This document shows, in pieces, positions 45,018 through 55,082 of a stretch of 64,000 nt of DNA. Position 1 is the first letter of the stretch; every line of letters starts with the position of its first letter. The notes below the pieces were generated by a model. It saw only the letters and a list, made by a program, of their open reading frames with translations, made no database searches and was not told the origin of the DNA. Source of the stretch: Pseudomonas sp. RIT288 (GTDB lineage Bacteria; Pseudomonadota; Gammaproteobacteria; Pseudomonadales; Pseudomonadaceae); contig NZ_JFYN01000012.1 in assembly GCF_000631985.1 (NCBI RefSeq), positions 248,001 to 312,000 of the forward strand, read 5' to 3'. The translations under genes were made by a program, and so were the position numbers.

Positions 45018-46915
45018 ATTGGCTCGGCAGGAGTAGGGCTTACCAACGGTAAACTGAGGACGAAGGTGGTGCCACCGCTGGCCGGGTGTTCGACACCCAG
45101 ATGCCCGCCGGTGGCAGCAGCGAGGCTGGCGGAGAGGGTCAGGCCGAGGCCCAGACCCTGCTCGCCGGGTTTGGTGGTGAAGAACGGCTCGAACAGATGC
45201 TTGCGCGTTTCGGCATCGACCCCGTGGCCGTTATCGCGTACCCGCAGGCGATATTTGCCGTTGAACTCTTCGCCTTCCAGCCAAAGCTGCGGTGCGGGTT
45301 GCGCCTGCATGGCGTCGAGGGCGTTGCCGATCAGGTTGACCAGAATCTGTTCGAGGCGGGTCTGGTCGATCTGCACCTGTACGTCGCTGAACTGACGATG
45401 CAGTTGCAGCGTTATGCTCTCGACCCGCGCGCCGAGCAGTTGCAGGGCAGCGTCCACCGCTTTGCCGAGACTGGCCTGGCCTTCGTTGTCGCCGCGCCGG
45501 GCGAACGAACGCAGACTGGCGGTGATCCGGCCCATGCGGTCGATCAGGTCGTTGATGGTCTTGAGGTTGGTGCTGGCGACGTCGAGCTGGCCGCGTTGCA
45601 GAAAGCGAATGGTGTTGCCGGACAGGGTGCGCATCGCCGCCAGCGGCTGGTTCAGTTCGTGGGCGATGCTGGTCGACATCTGGCCGATGGCTGCGAGTTT
45701 TCCGGCCTGCACCAGTTCGTCCTGGGCGCGGCGCAGGGTCTCTTCGGCCTGGCGTCGCTCGCGGATCTGGCTCTTGAGGCGTTCGTTGCTGGCGCGCAGG
45801 TCACCGGTGCGTTCGGTAATCCGACGCTCCAGTTGATTGTTGGCTTCCTGCAAGGCTTCCCGGGCGGCGAGGCGCGTGGCGATGACCTTGCGTCGCTCGT
45901 TCCAGGCAATCAGCAGGAACGCCACCAGAGCGAAGGCCACGGCCACCAGGATGCCCTGATTGATCGCTTCACGACGCAAATCCTGCAACGGTGTGAGCAG
46001 GGTGAAATTCCATGGCGTGTCGCTCAGCGGCCGGGTCTGCGCCAGGTAGCTGATGCTGTCGTCATCGGCGCTCAGTTCGCTGTTGGCCGGGAAGGTCAGC
46101 TTCTCCACACCGTCGGCCAGAGTTTCCCGGGCCAGCGGTTGCAGTTCGTTGAGCGGGAACCAGTAATACTGCAGGCTGCGCGCGAGTTTCTCTTTGGTTT
46201 CATCGCTCAGCGGCACCACCGATTTCAGGCGCCGCGCCGGGTCGCTGGAAAGAATGATGATGCCGTTCTCGTCGCTGACGAAGGCTTCCAGGCGGGCGCG
46301 TTGCCAGCGTTCTTCCAGGGCTTCGAGGCGCACCTTGACCACGGCGACGCCGATGATCTTGCCGTGTTCTTCCAGGCCATGGGCGAGGTAATAACCGGGT
46401 TCGCCGCTGGTGCTGCCGATGCCGTAGAAACGTCCGGGTTCGCCGCGCACGGCTTTCTGGAAGTAGGCGCGGAAGGACAGGTCTTCGCCGAGGTAACTGT
46501 CGACGTCGCGCCAGTTGCTGGTGGCCATCACGCGGCCGGTGGTGTCCATCACGTAGATGGCCCGACTGCGGCTGCGCCGGTTCAGGCCTTCAAGGTAAGC
46601 ATTGACCGTTTGCCGGTGCTCCGGAGTCGGGTCGGCCAGCAGTTGCGGGACACTGGTTTCCAGTTCCAGCAGGCTGGGCAGGTAGGTGTATTTGCTGATC
46701 TCGCTTTCGACCGTGCGCGCGTGCAGTTCGAGCTGACGCTGGCCGTTTTCGCTGAGGCTGCGGATGCCGAAATGCTCACTGGTCCAGAAGCCGATGTAAC
46801 CCAGTCCGATCATCAGGATGATGATCAGCGGCGGCAGGAACAGATGGCGAATCAGACGGGGCTTCACGGCAAGTGATGGCGGCGCTGCGCGATAGAGATT
46901 GGGGTCGCATTTCAT
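45014..46915 (-). CDS. aauS: AauS, membrane sensor kinase for acidic amino acids
   Basis: 633 residues. Membrane helix 1 (about 23-45, FLPPLIIILMIGLGYIGFWT) and helix 2 (about 310-330, GILVAVAFALVAFLLIAW) enclose a periplasmic DctB-like double-Cache domain (VMDTTGRVMATSNWRD, FYGIGSTSGEPGYYLAHG). Then a coiled coil, HisKA with STSIAHELNQPLAAM, and an ATPase (LIGNALDAMQ, DNGHGVD, FEPFFTTKPGEQGLGLGL). Glutamate and aspartate are the expected signals. The start is taken as ATG 46915; the preceding codon is GTG at 46918. AAGG precedes it. Partner regulator AauR overlaps by four bases. A REPIN lies between it and aatP. Confidence 0.85.
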   Translation of the reverse strand: MKCDPNLYRAAPPSLAVKPRLIRHLFLPPLIIILMIGLGYIGFWTSEHFGIRSLSENGQRQLELHARTVESEISKYTYLPSLLELETSVPQLLADPTPEHRQTVNAYLEGLNRRSRSRAIYVMDTTGRVMATSNWRDVDSYLGEDLSFRAYFQKAVRGEPGRFYGIGSTSGEPGYYLAHGLEEHGKIIGVAVVKVRLEALEERWQRARLEAFVSDENGIIILSSDPARRLKSVVPLSDETKEKLARSLQYYWFPLNELQPLARETLADGVEKLTFPANSELSADDDSISYLAQTRPLSDTPWNFTLLTPLQDLRREAINQGILVAVAFALVAFLLIAWNERRKVIATRLAAREALQEANNQLERRITERTGDLRASNERLKSQIRERRQAEETLRRAQDELVQAGKLAAIGQMSTSIAHELNQPLAAMRTLSGNTIRFLQRGQLDVASTNLKTINDLIDRMGRITASLRSFARRGDNEGQASLGKAVDAALQLLGARVESITLQLHRQFSDVQVQIDQTRLEQILVNLIGNALDAMQAQPAPQLWLEGEEFNGKYRLRVRDNGHGVDAETRKHLFEPFFTTKPGEQGLGLGLTLSASLAAATGGHLGVEHPASGGTTFVLSLPLVSPTPAEPI

Positions 46916-46961
46916 CACAGTTGCCTTGGGTCAACCACCACAACAAACCTCACCAATCTCC

Positions 46962-47040
46962 TGTAGGAGCTGCCGCAGGCTGCGATCTTTTGACTTTGCT
47001 GTTTGAAGGCAAAAGATCGCAGCCTGCGGCAGCTCCTACA
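46962..47040. repeat. REPIN, family B, between aatP and aauS
   Basis: Near-perfect inverted pair of TGTAGGAGCTGCCGCAGGCT with a short centre. It separates the transporter genes from the regulator genes and could lower read-through or protect the upstream mRNA. Confidence 0.9.
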
Positions 47041-47061
47041 GAAAGAGCGGCGGTATTGCTT

Positions 47062-47796
47062 TTAGTGCTGCAGGATTTTCTCGAGGAAGTGCTGCGCGCG
47101 TTCGGAGCGGGCGCTGATGTCGCCGAAGAACTCCTCTTTCGGGCAGTCTTCGATGATTTTGCCGGCGTCCATGAAGATCACGCGGTCAGCCACTTTGCGG
47201 GCGAAGCCCATTTCGTGGGTCACGCACATCATGGTCATGCCCTCCTGGGCCAGTTGCACCATGACGTCGAGCACTTCGTTGACCATTTCCGGGTCGAGCG
47301 CCGAAGTCGGTTCGTCGAACAGCATGACGATCGGGTCCATCGCCAGCGCACGGGCAATCGCCACACGCTGCTGCTGACCGCCGGACAGTTGCCCCGGATG
47401 CTTGTGGGCATGCGCCGACAGACCGACGCGCTCAAGCAGTTGCAGACCTTTCTTGGTCGCCTCTTCCTTGCTGCGGCCCAGCACCTTGATCTGCGCGATG
47501 GTCAGGTTTTCGGTGATGGTCAGGTGCGGGAACAGCTCGAAATGCTGGAACACCATGCCGACGCGCGAACGCAGTTTCGGCAGGTTGGTCCTGGAGTCGG
47601 CAATCGAGGTGCCGTCGACGACGATGTCGCCTTTCTGGAACGGCTCCAGCGCGTTGACGCACTTGATCAGGGTCGACTTGCCCGAACCCGACGGGCCGCA
47701 GACCACGATCACTTCGCCTTTTTTGACCTCGGTGCTGCAATCAGTCAGCACCTGGAAGTCGCCATACCACTTGTTGATGTTTTTGATAGAGATCAT
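47062..47796 (-). CDS. aatP: AatP, acidic amino acid ABC transporter ATPase
   Basis: 244-residue ATPase of the polar amino acid transporter family: Walker [11 protein letters not shown]-loop [10 protein letters not shown], signature [15 protein letters not shown], Walker [16 protein letters not shown] and the switch His in CVTHEMGF. It energises uptake of glutamate and aspartate (and probably their amides' products) through AatQ and AatM. Its start overlaps the aatM stop by ATGA. Last transporter gene before the REPIN. Confidence 0.9.
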   Translation of the reverse strand: MISIKNINKWYGDFQVLTDCSTEVKKGEVIVVCGPSGSGKSTLIKCVNALEPFQKGDIVVDGTSIADSRTNLPKLRSRVGMVFQHFELFPHLTITENLTIAQIKVLGRSKEEATKKGLQLLERVGLSAHAHKHPGQLSGGQQQRVAIARALAMDPIVMLFDEPTSALDPEMVNEVLDVMVQLAQEGMTMMCVTHEMGFARKVADRVIFMDAGKIIEDCPKEEFFGDISARSERAQHFLEKILQH

Positions 47797-48464
47797 ACGG
47801 CGAACCTTTTTTGCAGACGCTTGACCAGCAGCGAGGCGGAAAAGCTGATGATGAAGTAGACGACACCGGCAAAGATCAGGAACTCGTTGGACCGACCGAT
47901 GATGTCGCCGCTGGAACGGGCGGAGTTGAGGAAGTCCACCAGGCCCACGGTGTAGACCAGCGAGGTGTCCTGGAACAGGATGATCGACTGTTGCAGGAGC
48001 AACGGGGTCATCTTGCGGAACGCCTGGGGCAGGATGATCAGACGCATGGTCTGGCCATAGGTCATGCCCATCGCCTGGGCGGCGGCCATCTGGCCTTTGG
48101 GGATCGACTGCACGCCGGCCCGGACGATCTCACAGAAGTACGCGGCTTCGAACATCATGAAGGCCACGACGCAGGAGGTGAACGCGCCGATCGGGGTGTC
48201 TTCGCCGGTGATCCAGCGCAGCACGAACGGCACCGCCAGGTAGAACCAGGTGATCACCAGCAGCAGCGGGATCGAGCGGAAGTAGTTCACATAGGCGCCG
48301 GCGACGCGCGACAGCAGTTTGCTCGACGACAGGCGCATCAGCGCCAGGATCGTCCCTAGCACGATGCCGCCGACCACGCCCATGACCATCAACTGCAAGG
48401 TCATGACCATGCCGTTCCACAAGCCGGGGATTGCGGGGATGATGCCGCTGAAATCGAAGTCCAT
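47793..48464 (-). CDS. aatM: AatM, acidic amino acid ABC transporter permease
   Basis: 223-residue inner-membrane permease of the HEQRo family with about five hydrophobic segments and the EAA-loop motif ([20 protein letters not shown], then [19 protein letters not shown]) that docks on the ATPase. Starts within the aatQ stop (TAATG) and overlaps aatP by four bases, so the three are translationally coupled. Confidence 0.9.
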   Translation of the reverse strand: MDFDFSGIIPAIPGLWNGMVMTLQLMVMGVVGGIVLGTILALMRLSSSKLLSRVAGAYVNYFRSIPLLLVITWFYLAVPFVLRWITGEDTPIGAFTSCVVAFMMFEAAYFCEIVRAGVQSIPKGQMAAAQAMGMTYGQTMRLIILPQAFRKMTPLLLQQSIILFQDTSLVYTVGLVDFLNSARSSGDIIGRSNEFLIFAGVVYFIISFSASLLVKRLQKRFAV

Positions 48465-49210
48465 TATTTACCCCCCACGGAGATCAGGCCGGGCACTGCG
48501 ACTTTCTTCTCGACCATGCGCATCAGCAACATCAGGCTCATGTTCAGGGTGAAGTAGATCAGCGTGGCCAGGGTGAAGGCTTCAAACAGGTTGGCCGAGA
48601 ATTCGGCGGTCTGCTTGGTTTGCGCCAGCAGTTCCATCAGGCCGATCAAGGACGCCACGGAGGAGTTCTTGAAGACGTTGAGGAATTCCGAGGTCAGCGG
48701 CGGAATGATGATGCGGTAGGCCTGGGGCAGCAGCACGTTCCAGTAGATCTGCGGCAGCTTGAAACCCATGGCGCGGGCGGCGGATTCCTGGCCGCGTGGC
48801 AGCGCCTGGATGCCGGTGCGCACTTGCTCGCAGACCCGGGCGGCGGTGAACAGGCCCAGGCACACGACGACGCTCAGGTAGGCCGAGGTGGTCGGGTTCA
48901 GATCCTGTTTGTACCAGTCCTGCAGGTTCTGCGGCAGCAGGTCGGGCACCAGGAAGTACCAGATGAACAGCTGCACCAGCAGCGGCACGTTGCGAAACAG
49001 TTCGACGTAGCAGGTCGCGATGCCCGATACGAGGCGGTTCGGCACCGTGCGCATGACCCCCAGAATGGAGCCCAGCAGCAAGGCGATGATCCATGCCACG
49101 ATGGCGATGGCAATGGTCCAGCCCAGGCCGGCGATGTACCAGTCGAGATAAGTCTCGCTGCCCACGCCGGTGGACTTGAAGAACACGCCCCAGTCCCAGT
49201 TGTAATTCAT
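48464..49210 (-). CDS. aatQ: AatQ, acidic amino acid ABC transporter permease
   Basis: 248-residue permease, partner of AatM, with the EAA loop EQVRTGIQALPRGQESAARA, then MGFKLPQIYWNVLLPQAYR. ATG 49210 (MNYNWDWGVFFKSTG) has GGAG six bases upstream; an in-frame upstream start at 49243 is within the leader and was not chosen. A 190-base gap with a hairpin separates it from aatJ. Confidence 0.9.
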   Translation of the reverse strand: MNYNWDWGVFFKSTGVGSETYLDWYIAGLGWTIAIAIVAWIIALLLGSILGVMRTVPNRLVSGIATCYVELFRNVPLLVQLFIWYFLVPDLLPQNLQDWYKQDLNPTTSAYLSVVVCLGLFTAARVCEQVRTGIQALPRGQESAARAMGFKLPQIYWNVLLPQAYRIIIPPLTSEFLNVFKNSSVASLIGLMELLAQTKQTAEFSANLFEAFTLATLIYFTLNMSLMLLMRMVEKKVAVPGLISVGGK

Positions 49211-49357
49211 TAGGGTCTCCCCTCGAAATCGATCGATGTACAAGCACCCGCGTGGGGAAGATCCTTTCCCGTCCGACGTTGAACGCCGGGCACACGCGAT
49301 CGGCTCGAAAACCGCCAGGTCGAGTGTTCCACTGTAAAACCAGCAGGTAACAGACGC

Positions 49358-49380
49358 CTGAGGGAGGGTGGCTCCCTCAG
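49358..49380 (-). promoter_or_regulatory. Intercistronic hairpin between aatJ and aatQ
   Basis: CTGAGGGAG and CTCCCTCAG form a perfect 9-bp stem with a five-base loop, 20 bases after the aatJ stop. No U-run follows. In such transporters a hairpin here commonly stabilises or attenuates so that the binding protein is made in excess; that role is inferred. Confidence 0.5.
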
Positions 49381-49400
49381 GGGATAAGGTTAGTCAGGAA

Positions 49401-50327
49401 TCAGATTTTTACGTCAGGCGCCGGCTTGTCGCTCGGGTTGGCGATCAGATCTTTTACCTTGTCGCTCATCGGGAAGTTCAGGTTCAGGCCTTTTGGTGGA
49501 ATCGGGCTCTCGAACCACTTGCTGTAGATCTTGTTGATCTCGCCGGACTTGAACAGGCCGACAATGGCGTCATCCACAGCCTTCTTGAAGGCTGGGTCGT
49601 CCTTGCGAACCATGCACGCGTAGGCTTCGAACGACTGCGGCGTACCGGTGATGATCCAGTCGGCCGGCTTCTTGGCCTTGGCTTCTTCACCGGCCAGCAG
49701 GGCGTCGTCCATCATGAAGGCAACGGCACGGCCACTTTCCAGCATGTTGAAGGATTCGCCGTGGTCTTTGGCGGAGATGATGTTCATGCCCATCTGCTTG
49801 TCGGCGTTCATCGCTTTGATGATGCGCTCGGACGTGGTGCCGGCGGTGGTCACGACGTTTTTGCCTTTGAGGTCGGCAAAGTCTTTGTAGGACGGGTTGC
49901 CATCCTTGTCTTTCTTGACCAGCAGGCGGGTGCCGATTTCGAAGATGTTGACGGTGAAGTCGACTTGCTGGGCGCGTTCGGCGTTGTTGGTGGTGGAACC
50001 ACACTCGATATCCGCGGTGCCGTTCTGGATCAGCGGGATACGGGTTTGCGAGGTCACCAGGTTGTATTTGACCTGCAGGTCTGGCTTGTTCAGGTCTTTT
50101 TTCAGGGCTTCAACGATGGCCACTTGAATGTCGTGGGAGTAGCCCACGGGTTTGCCGGAAGCATCCGCGATGTAGGAAAACGGGATGGAGCTGTCGCGGT
50201 GAGCGAGGGTGATGGTGCCGGAATCGTTGATTTTCTTCAGGGTGCCGGTGAGTTCGGCGGCGAAAACTGGTGTGCTGATCAGAGCGGCAGCAATGGCTGC
50301 GCCCAGGATATGGGGAACGATGCGCAT
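49401..50327 (-). CDS. aatJ: AatJ, periplasmic glutamate/aspartate-binding protein
   Basis: 308-residue secreted solute-binding protein with a signal peptide (MRIVPHILGAAIAAALISTPVFA, cleavage before AELTG). The family-3 SBP signatures are clear: GTITLAHRDSSIPFSYIADA and, in lobe 2, VVTTAGTTSERIIKAM and MDDALLAGEEAK. ATG 50327 has GAGGA seven bases upstream; a TTG one codon earlier is not needed. First gene of aatJQMP, under the sigma-54 promoter described next. Confidence 0.92.
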   Translation of the reverse strand: MRIVPHILGAAIAAALISTPVFAAELTGTLKKINDSGTITLAHRDSSIPFSYIADASGKPVGYSHDIQVAIVEALKKDLNKPDLQVKYNLVTSQTRIPLIQNGTADIECGSTTNNAERAQQVDFTVNIFEIGTRLLVKKDKDGNPSYKDFADLKGKNVVTTAGTTSERIIKAMNADKQMGMNIISAKDHGESFNMLESGRAVAFMMDDALLAGEEAKAKKPADWIITGTPQSFEAYACMVRKDDPAFKKAVDDAIVGLFKSGEINKIYSKWFESPIPPKGLNLNFPMSDKVKDLIANPSDKPAPDVKI

Positions 50328-50442
50328 CAAATTTTCCTCGAATTGTTTTTTTTATGGAGCCAGTTCGTCGGCCCTTTTGTGCTTCGAATGCCTGACGGCT
50401 CCTGAAGTGTTGGCACGGCAGGCATTCGTCGAGAGAGTGTAG

Positions 50443-50458
50443 AGCATGAGTCGTGCCA
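50443..50458 (-). promoter_or_regulatory. Sigma-54 (-24/-12) promoter of aatJ
   Basis: Read on the minus strand, TGGCACGACTCATGCT keeps TGGCACG and the obligatory GG-N10-GC spacing; only the first T of TTGC is A. The start point would fall near 50432, giving a leader of about 105 bases. Confidence 0.75.
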
Positions 50459-50475
50459 GAGCAGTCGATAGTGGC

Positions 50476-50488
50476 TAATGGCTTGATT
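50476..50488 (-). promoter_or_regulatory. IHF-binding site
   Basis: On the minus strand AATCAAGCCATTA matches the IHF consensus WATCAANNNNTTR at every defined position. It lies between the -24 element and the activator sites, where DNA bending is needed in sigma-54 promoters. Confidence 0.65.
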
Positions 50489-50534
50489 AATAAGGTGATT
50501 AAAGTTTTGTGTCGGTGTTTTTGGCTGAAACTGA

Positions 50535-50548
50535 TCCGGTTAACCGAA
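50535..50548. promoter_or_regulatory. AauR enhancer site 1
   Basis: TCCGGTTAACCGAA: one mismatch from the remembered AauR palindrome TTCGG-N4-CCGAA. Its centre is 31 bp (three helical turns) from the second site, about 110 bases upstream of the predicted start point. Confidence 0.65.
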
Positions 50549-50565
50549 TTGACCGGGAGGTCGCG

Positions 50566-50579
50566 TTCGGAAATCCGAA
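50566..50579. promoter_or_regulatory. AauR enhancer site 2
   Basis: TTCGGAAATCCGAA: exact match to TTCGG-N4-CCGAA, about 140 bases upstream of the predicted aatJ start point. Same face of the helix as site 1. Confidence 0.75.
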
Positions 50580-50615
50580 CGATCTATCGTCGGTTGTTTT
50601 CGGCAGCGCGACCTT

Positions 50616-50713
50616 TGTGGCGAGGGAGCTTGCTCCCGCTGGACTGCGCAGCAGGCCCGCTTTTATAAATGGGGCCGCTTCGCGACCCAGCGGGAGCAAG
50701 CTCCCTCGCCACA
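50616..50713. repeat. REPIN, family A, short form
   Basis: Same terminal palindromes as the RAYT-flanking REPINs but only 98 bases, with a shorter centre. It sits just upstream of the aat enhancer sites. Confidence 0.88.
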
Positions 50714-50737
50714 GGTAAAGTGGCCGGCCCGGATAAA

Positions 50738-50772
50738 CAAAAAAGCCCCTGAATCGTGAGATTCAGGGGCTT
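50738..50772 (-). terminator. Rho-independent terminator of glpD
   Basis: AAGCCCCTGAATC and GATTCAGGGGCTT pair around GTGA; on the minus strand it ends in six T residues. It begins about 20 bases after the glpD stop. Confidence 0.92.
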
Positions 50773-50792
50773 CGTTTCAAGCGCTGTAAACG

Positions 50793-52328
50793 TCAGGCCG
50801 CTTCAATCTTGCGGTTCTGCTCGACCTTGCCCAGGTACGCCGCCAGTTTCTCTTGCTCGGCCGGGGTGGTGAACAGGCCCAGCTTGCTGCGGCGCCACAG
50901 AATGTCGTGCGCCGTGGTCGCCCATTCTTCGCTGCACAGGTAATCGACCTCGCGGGTGTAGAGCCCGCCACCGAGGTGTTCGCCCATGTCGGCCAGGGTT
51001 TCCACGCCTTCGAGCATGCGCCAGGTGCGGCTGCCGTAGGTGGTGGCCCAGCGGCGGGCGATCTCGGTCGGGACGAAGTCGAACTTGTCGCGGATCTGCG
51101 CGCTCAAGGCTTGCGGGGTGGTCATGTCTTCGCCGCCGGGCAGGGTCGCGGTGGCGGTCCAGCTCGGGCGCATCTGGGTGAAGTACGGCATCAGCTGGGC
51201 CATCGCCGACTCGGCGAGTTTGCGGTAGGTGGTCAGCTTGCCGCCGAACACTGACAGCAGCGGCGCTTCTTCGCCGCCACCGGACAGCGCCAGCGTGTAG
51301 TCGCGGGTCACGGCGGACGGGTTGTCGGACTCGTCGTTGCACAGTGGACGCACGCCCGAGTAGCTGTGCTGGATGTCGTCGCGGCTGATCTGCTGCTTGA
51401 AGTGGGCGTTGACCACTTTCAGCAGGTAATCGGTTTCACCATCGGTGATCGCTACTTTTGCTGGATCGCCCGTGTATTCACGGTCGGTGGTGCCGATCAG
51501 GGTGAAGTGGTTCAGGTACGGAATAGTGAAGACGATGCGCTGATCTTCGTTTTGCAGGATGTGCGCGTGATCGCCTTCGTACAGTTTCGGCACGATGATG
51601 TGGCTGCCCTGAATCAGGCGGATGCCGTACGGCGATTCCATTTTCAGGTCGTCGCGGATGAACTTGGCGACCCACGGGCCGGCCGCGTTTACCAGTGCTT
51701 TGGCGGTGATCGAAAACAGGCTGCCGTCGGCGCGTTCCAGGTTCAGGTGCCACAGGCCCTTGGCACGCCGGGCGCTGACGCAACGGGTCTGGGTGTGCAC
51801 GTGAGCGCCTTGTTCCCGGGCGGCCATGGCATTCAGAACGACGAGGCGGGCGTCATCGACCCAGCAATCGGAATATTCGAAGCCCTTGGTGATTTCGCTT
51901 TTCAGTGCGCTGTCGGCACCGAACTTCAGGCTTTTCGAACCTGGCAGCTTTTCACGCTTGCCGAGGTTGTCATAGAGGAACAGACCGGCGCGGATCATCC
52001 ACGCCGGACGCAGGTGCGGACGGTGAGGCAGCACGAAACGCATTGGCTTGACGATGTGCGGCGCCTTGGCCAGCAACACTTCGCGCTCGGCCAGCGCTTC
52101 ACGCACCAGACGGAATTCGTAATGTTCGAGGTAGCGCAGGCCACCGTGGATCAGCTTGCTGCTGGCCGACGAGGTGTGGCTGGCCAGGTCATCCTTTTCG
52201 CAAAGGAACACCGAGAGACCGCGACCGGCGGCATCCGCTGCGATCCCCACGCCATTGATCCCGCCGCCAATCACGGCAACATCGTAGATTTCGGCAATAG
52301 GGGGCGTACGCAAGGTAGAGGTGGACAT
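50793..52328 (-). CDS. glpD: GlpD, aerobic glycerol-3-phosphate dehydrogenase
   Basis: 511-residue FAD flavoprotein, membrane-associated, oxidising glycerol-3-phosphate to dihydroxyacetone phosphate and passing electrons to quinone. FAD-binding motif DVAVIGGGINGVGIAADAAG (about 14-33), the FAD/substrate stretch HTSSASSKLIHGGLRYLE and the C-terminal DAO domain are all visible. ATG 52328 has GAGG before it and starts the family-typical MSTSTLRTPPIAEIYD; the longer frame from 52385 covers the operator-like palindrome and is unlikely. Separated from glpR by 322 bases with a REPIN and a palindrome, so it probably has its own promoter. Confidence 0.95.
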   Translation of the reverse strand: MSTSTLRTPPIAEIYDVAVIGGGINGVGIAADAAGRGLSVFLCEKDDLASHTSSASSKLIHGGLRYLEHYEFRLVREALAEREVLLAKAPHIVKPMRFVLPHRPHLRPAWMIRAGLFLYDNLGKREKLPGSKSLKFGADSALKSEITKGFEYSDCWVDDARLVVLNAMAAREQGAHVHTQTRCVSARRAKGLWHLNLERADGSLFSITAKALVNAAGPWVAKFIRDDLKMESPYGIRLIQGSHIIVPKLYEGDHAHILQNEDQRIVFTIPYLNHFTLIGTTDREYTGDPAKVAITDGETDYLLKVVNAHFKQQISRDDIQHSYSGVRPLCNDESDNPSAVTRDYTLALSGGGEEAPLLSVFGGKLTTYRKLAESAMAQLMPYFTQMRPSWTATATLPGGEDMTTPQALSAQIRDKFDFVPTEIARRWATTYGSRTWRMLEGVETLADMGEHLGGGLYTREVDYLCSEEWATTAHDILWRRSKLGLFTTPAEQEKLAAYLGKVEQNRKIEAA

Positions 52329-52369
52329 CGGCAGGCCTCGGGCTCTTTTGATTTTATGTCTTGGAAATC

Positions 52370-52383
52370 GAACATAAATGTTC
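52370..52383. promoter_or_regulatory. Candidate GlpR operator upstream of glpD
   Basis: GAACATAAATGTTC is a perfect palindrome; with its flanks (ATCGAACATA) it contains the E. coli GlpR half-site AWCGAACATW. It lies 42-55 bases before the glpD start, a natural operator position. Confidence 0.55.
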
Positions 52384-52500
52384 ATTTGCGAAAATGGTAG
52401 CCCATAAAGACGCGCGCAGCCAGTCGCGTTCGATTGAAAAAACTCATCGAAGGGCGGCTAAAGGAAAATTTCCGAACATTTTTGAGGCGCAGATGATTTT

Positions 52501-52633
52501 TGTGGCGAGGGGATTTATCCCCGATGGGCCGCGTAGCGGCCCCTCAATCAACTACCGTGGAGTCTCAGGCACACCGCATTGGGTGGTTTTAGGACTGCTT
52601 CGCAGCCCATCGGGGATAAATCCCCTCGCCACA
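52501..52633. repeat. REPIN, family C (GTGGCGAGGGGATTTATCCCC type)
   Basis: Inverted pair of TGTGGCGAGGGGATTTATCC with CCGCGTAGCGG and CTGCTTCGCAG-type internal palindromes. Related to family A in the first ten bases but with a different stem (GGGGATTTATCCCC), so a separate REP family. Confidence 0.85.
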
Positions 52634-52650
52634 GGGGAATGTCGACGGGG

Positions 52651-53406
52651 TTAAACGACTTCCAGGCGAATCTTGTGCTGGTTCAGCAGTTGCGCCAGAG
52701 CTGGTACCGGTTGCTGATCGGTCACCAGGCAGTCGATCAGGCTGATCGGACCGAGGCGGATCATCGCGTTACGCCCGAATTTGCTCGAGTCCGCCGCCAG
52801 AATCACCTGCCGCGCATTGGCGATGATCGCCTGGGAAACGCGCACTTCCTGATAATCGAAGTCGAGCAGGCTACCGTCTTCGTCGATGCCGCTGATACCC
52901 ACCAGGGCGAAATCAACCTTGAACTGATTGATGAAATCCACGCTCGCCTGACCGACCACGCCACCGTCACGGCGCACGTTGCCGCCAGTCAGCAGCACAT
53001 CGAAATCATCCTTGGCACTGAGCATCGAGGCGACGTGCAGGTTGTTGGTGATGATCTTCAGATGGTTGTGATTGAGCAGGGCGCGGGCAATCGATTCGGT
53101 GGTGGTGCCGATGTTGATGAACAGCGAGGCGTGATCGGGGATCTGCGCGGCGATGGCTTCGCCGATGCGTTGTTTTTCGTCGCGCATCTGGTCGGCGCGC
53201 ATCGCATAAGCCGTGTTTTCGACGCTTGAATCATAGGCTGCGCCGCCATGGTAGCGACGCAACAGATTGGCTTCCGCGAGCTGATTGATGTCGCGGCGGA
53301 TGGTTTGCGGGGTAACAACGAACAGCGTAGCCATCTCCTCGATGCTCACATAGCCGCGTTCGCGGACCAGTTCGAGGATTTGCTGCTGACGGGGAGGCAG
53401 ATTCAT
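52651..53406 (-). CDS. glpR: GlpR, DeoR-family repressor of the glycerol genes
   Basis: 251-residue DeoR-type repressor: N-terminal HTH ([20 protein letters not shown], then [20 protein letters not shown]) and a sugar-phosphate-sensing C-terminal domain ([20 protein letters not shown] stretch [28 protein letters not shown]). It should respond to glycerol-3-phosphate and repress glpFKD. ATG 53406 has AAAGGA six bases upstream. Between glpK and glpD as in other pseudomonads. Confidence 0.92.
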   Translation of the reverse strand: MNLPPRQQQILELVRERGYVSIEEMATLFVVTPQTIRRDINQLAEANLLRRYHGGAAYDSSVENTAYAMRADQMRDEKQRIGEAIAAQIPDHASLFINIGTTTESIARALLNHNHLKIITNNLHVASMLSAKDDFDVLLTGGNVRRDGGVVGQASVDFINQFKVDFALVGISGIDEDGSLLDFDYQEVRVSQAIIANARQVILAADSSKFGRNAMIRLGPISLIDCLVTDQQPVPALAQLLNQHKIRLEVV

Positions 53407-53501
53407 GGGGCTTCCTTTGGGCTGCCGTGCAAAATTTGCCCATGATGCCGCAGGAATCCGCTCCCTACCAGTTAGATGCCTATCTGGATCTGAAGGTTGG
53501 C

Positions 53502-55019
<1,518 letters not shown>

Positions 55020-55082
55020 CTAAATAAGGGAGAGTGGGCCGGGGCGCAGGTTCGAAATGGTCGGGAACCCACGCCGACTGTT

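Noticed and set aside
45086..46876. Open frame of 596 codons antisense to aauS
   Set aside because: Same reason: mirrors a complete sensor kinase and has no ribosome-binding site.
50411..50426. TGGCACGGCAGGCATT on the plus strand as a second sigma-54 promoter
   Set aside because: Lacks GC at the -12 spacing and points away from any gene.
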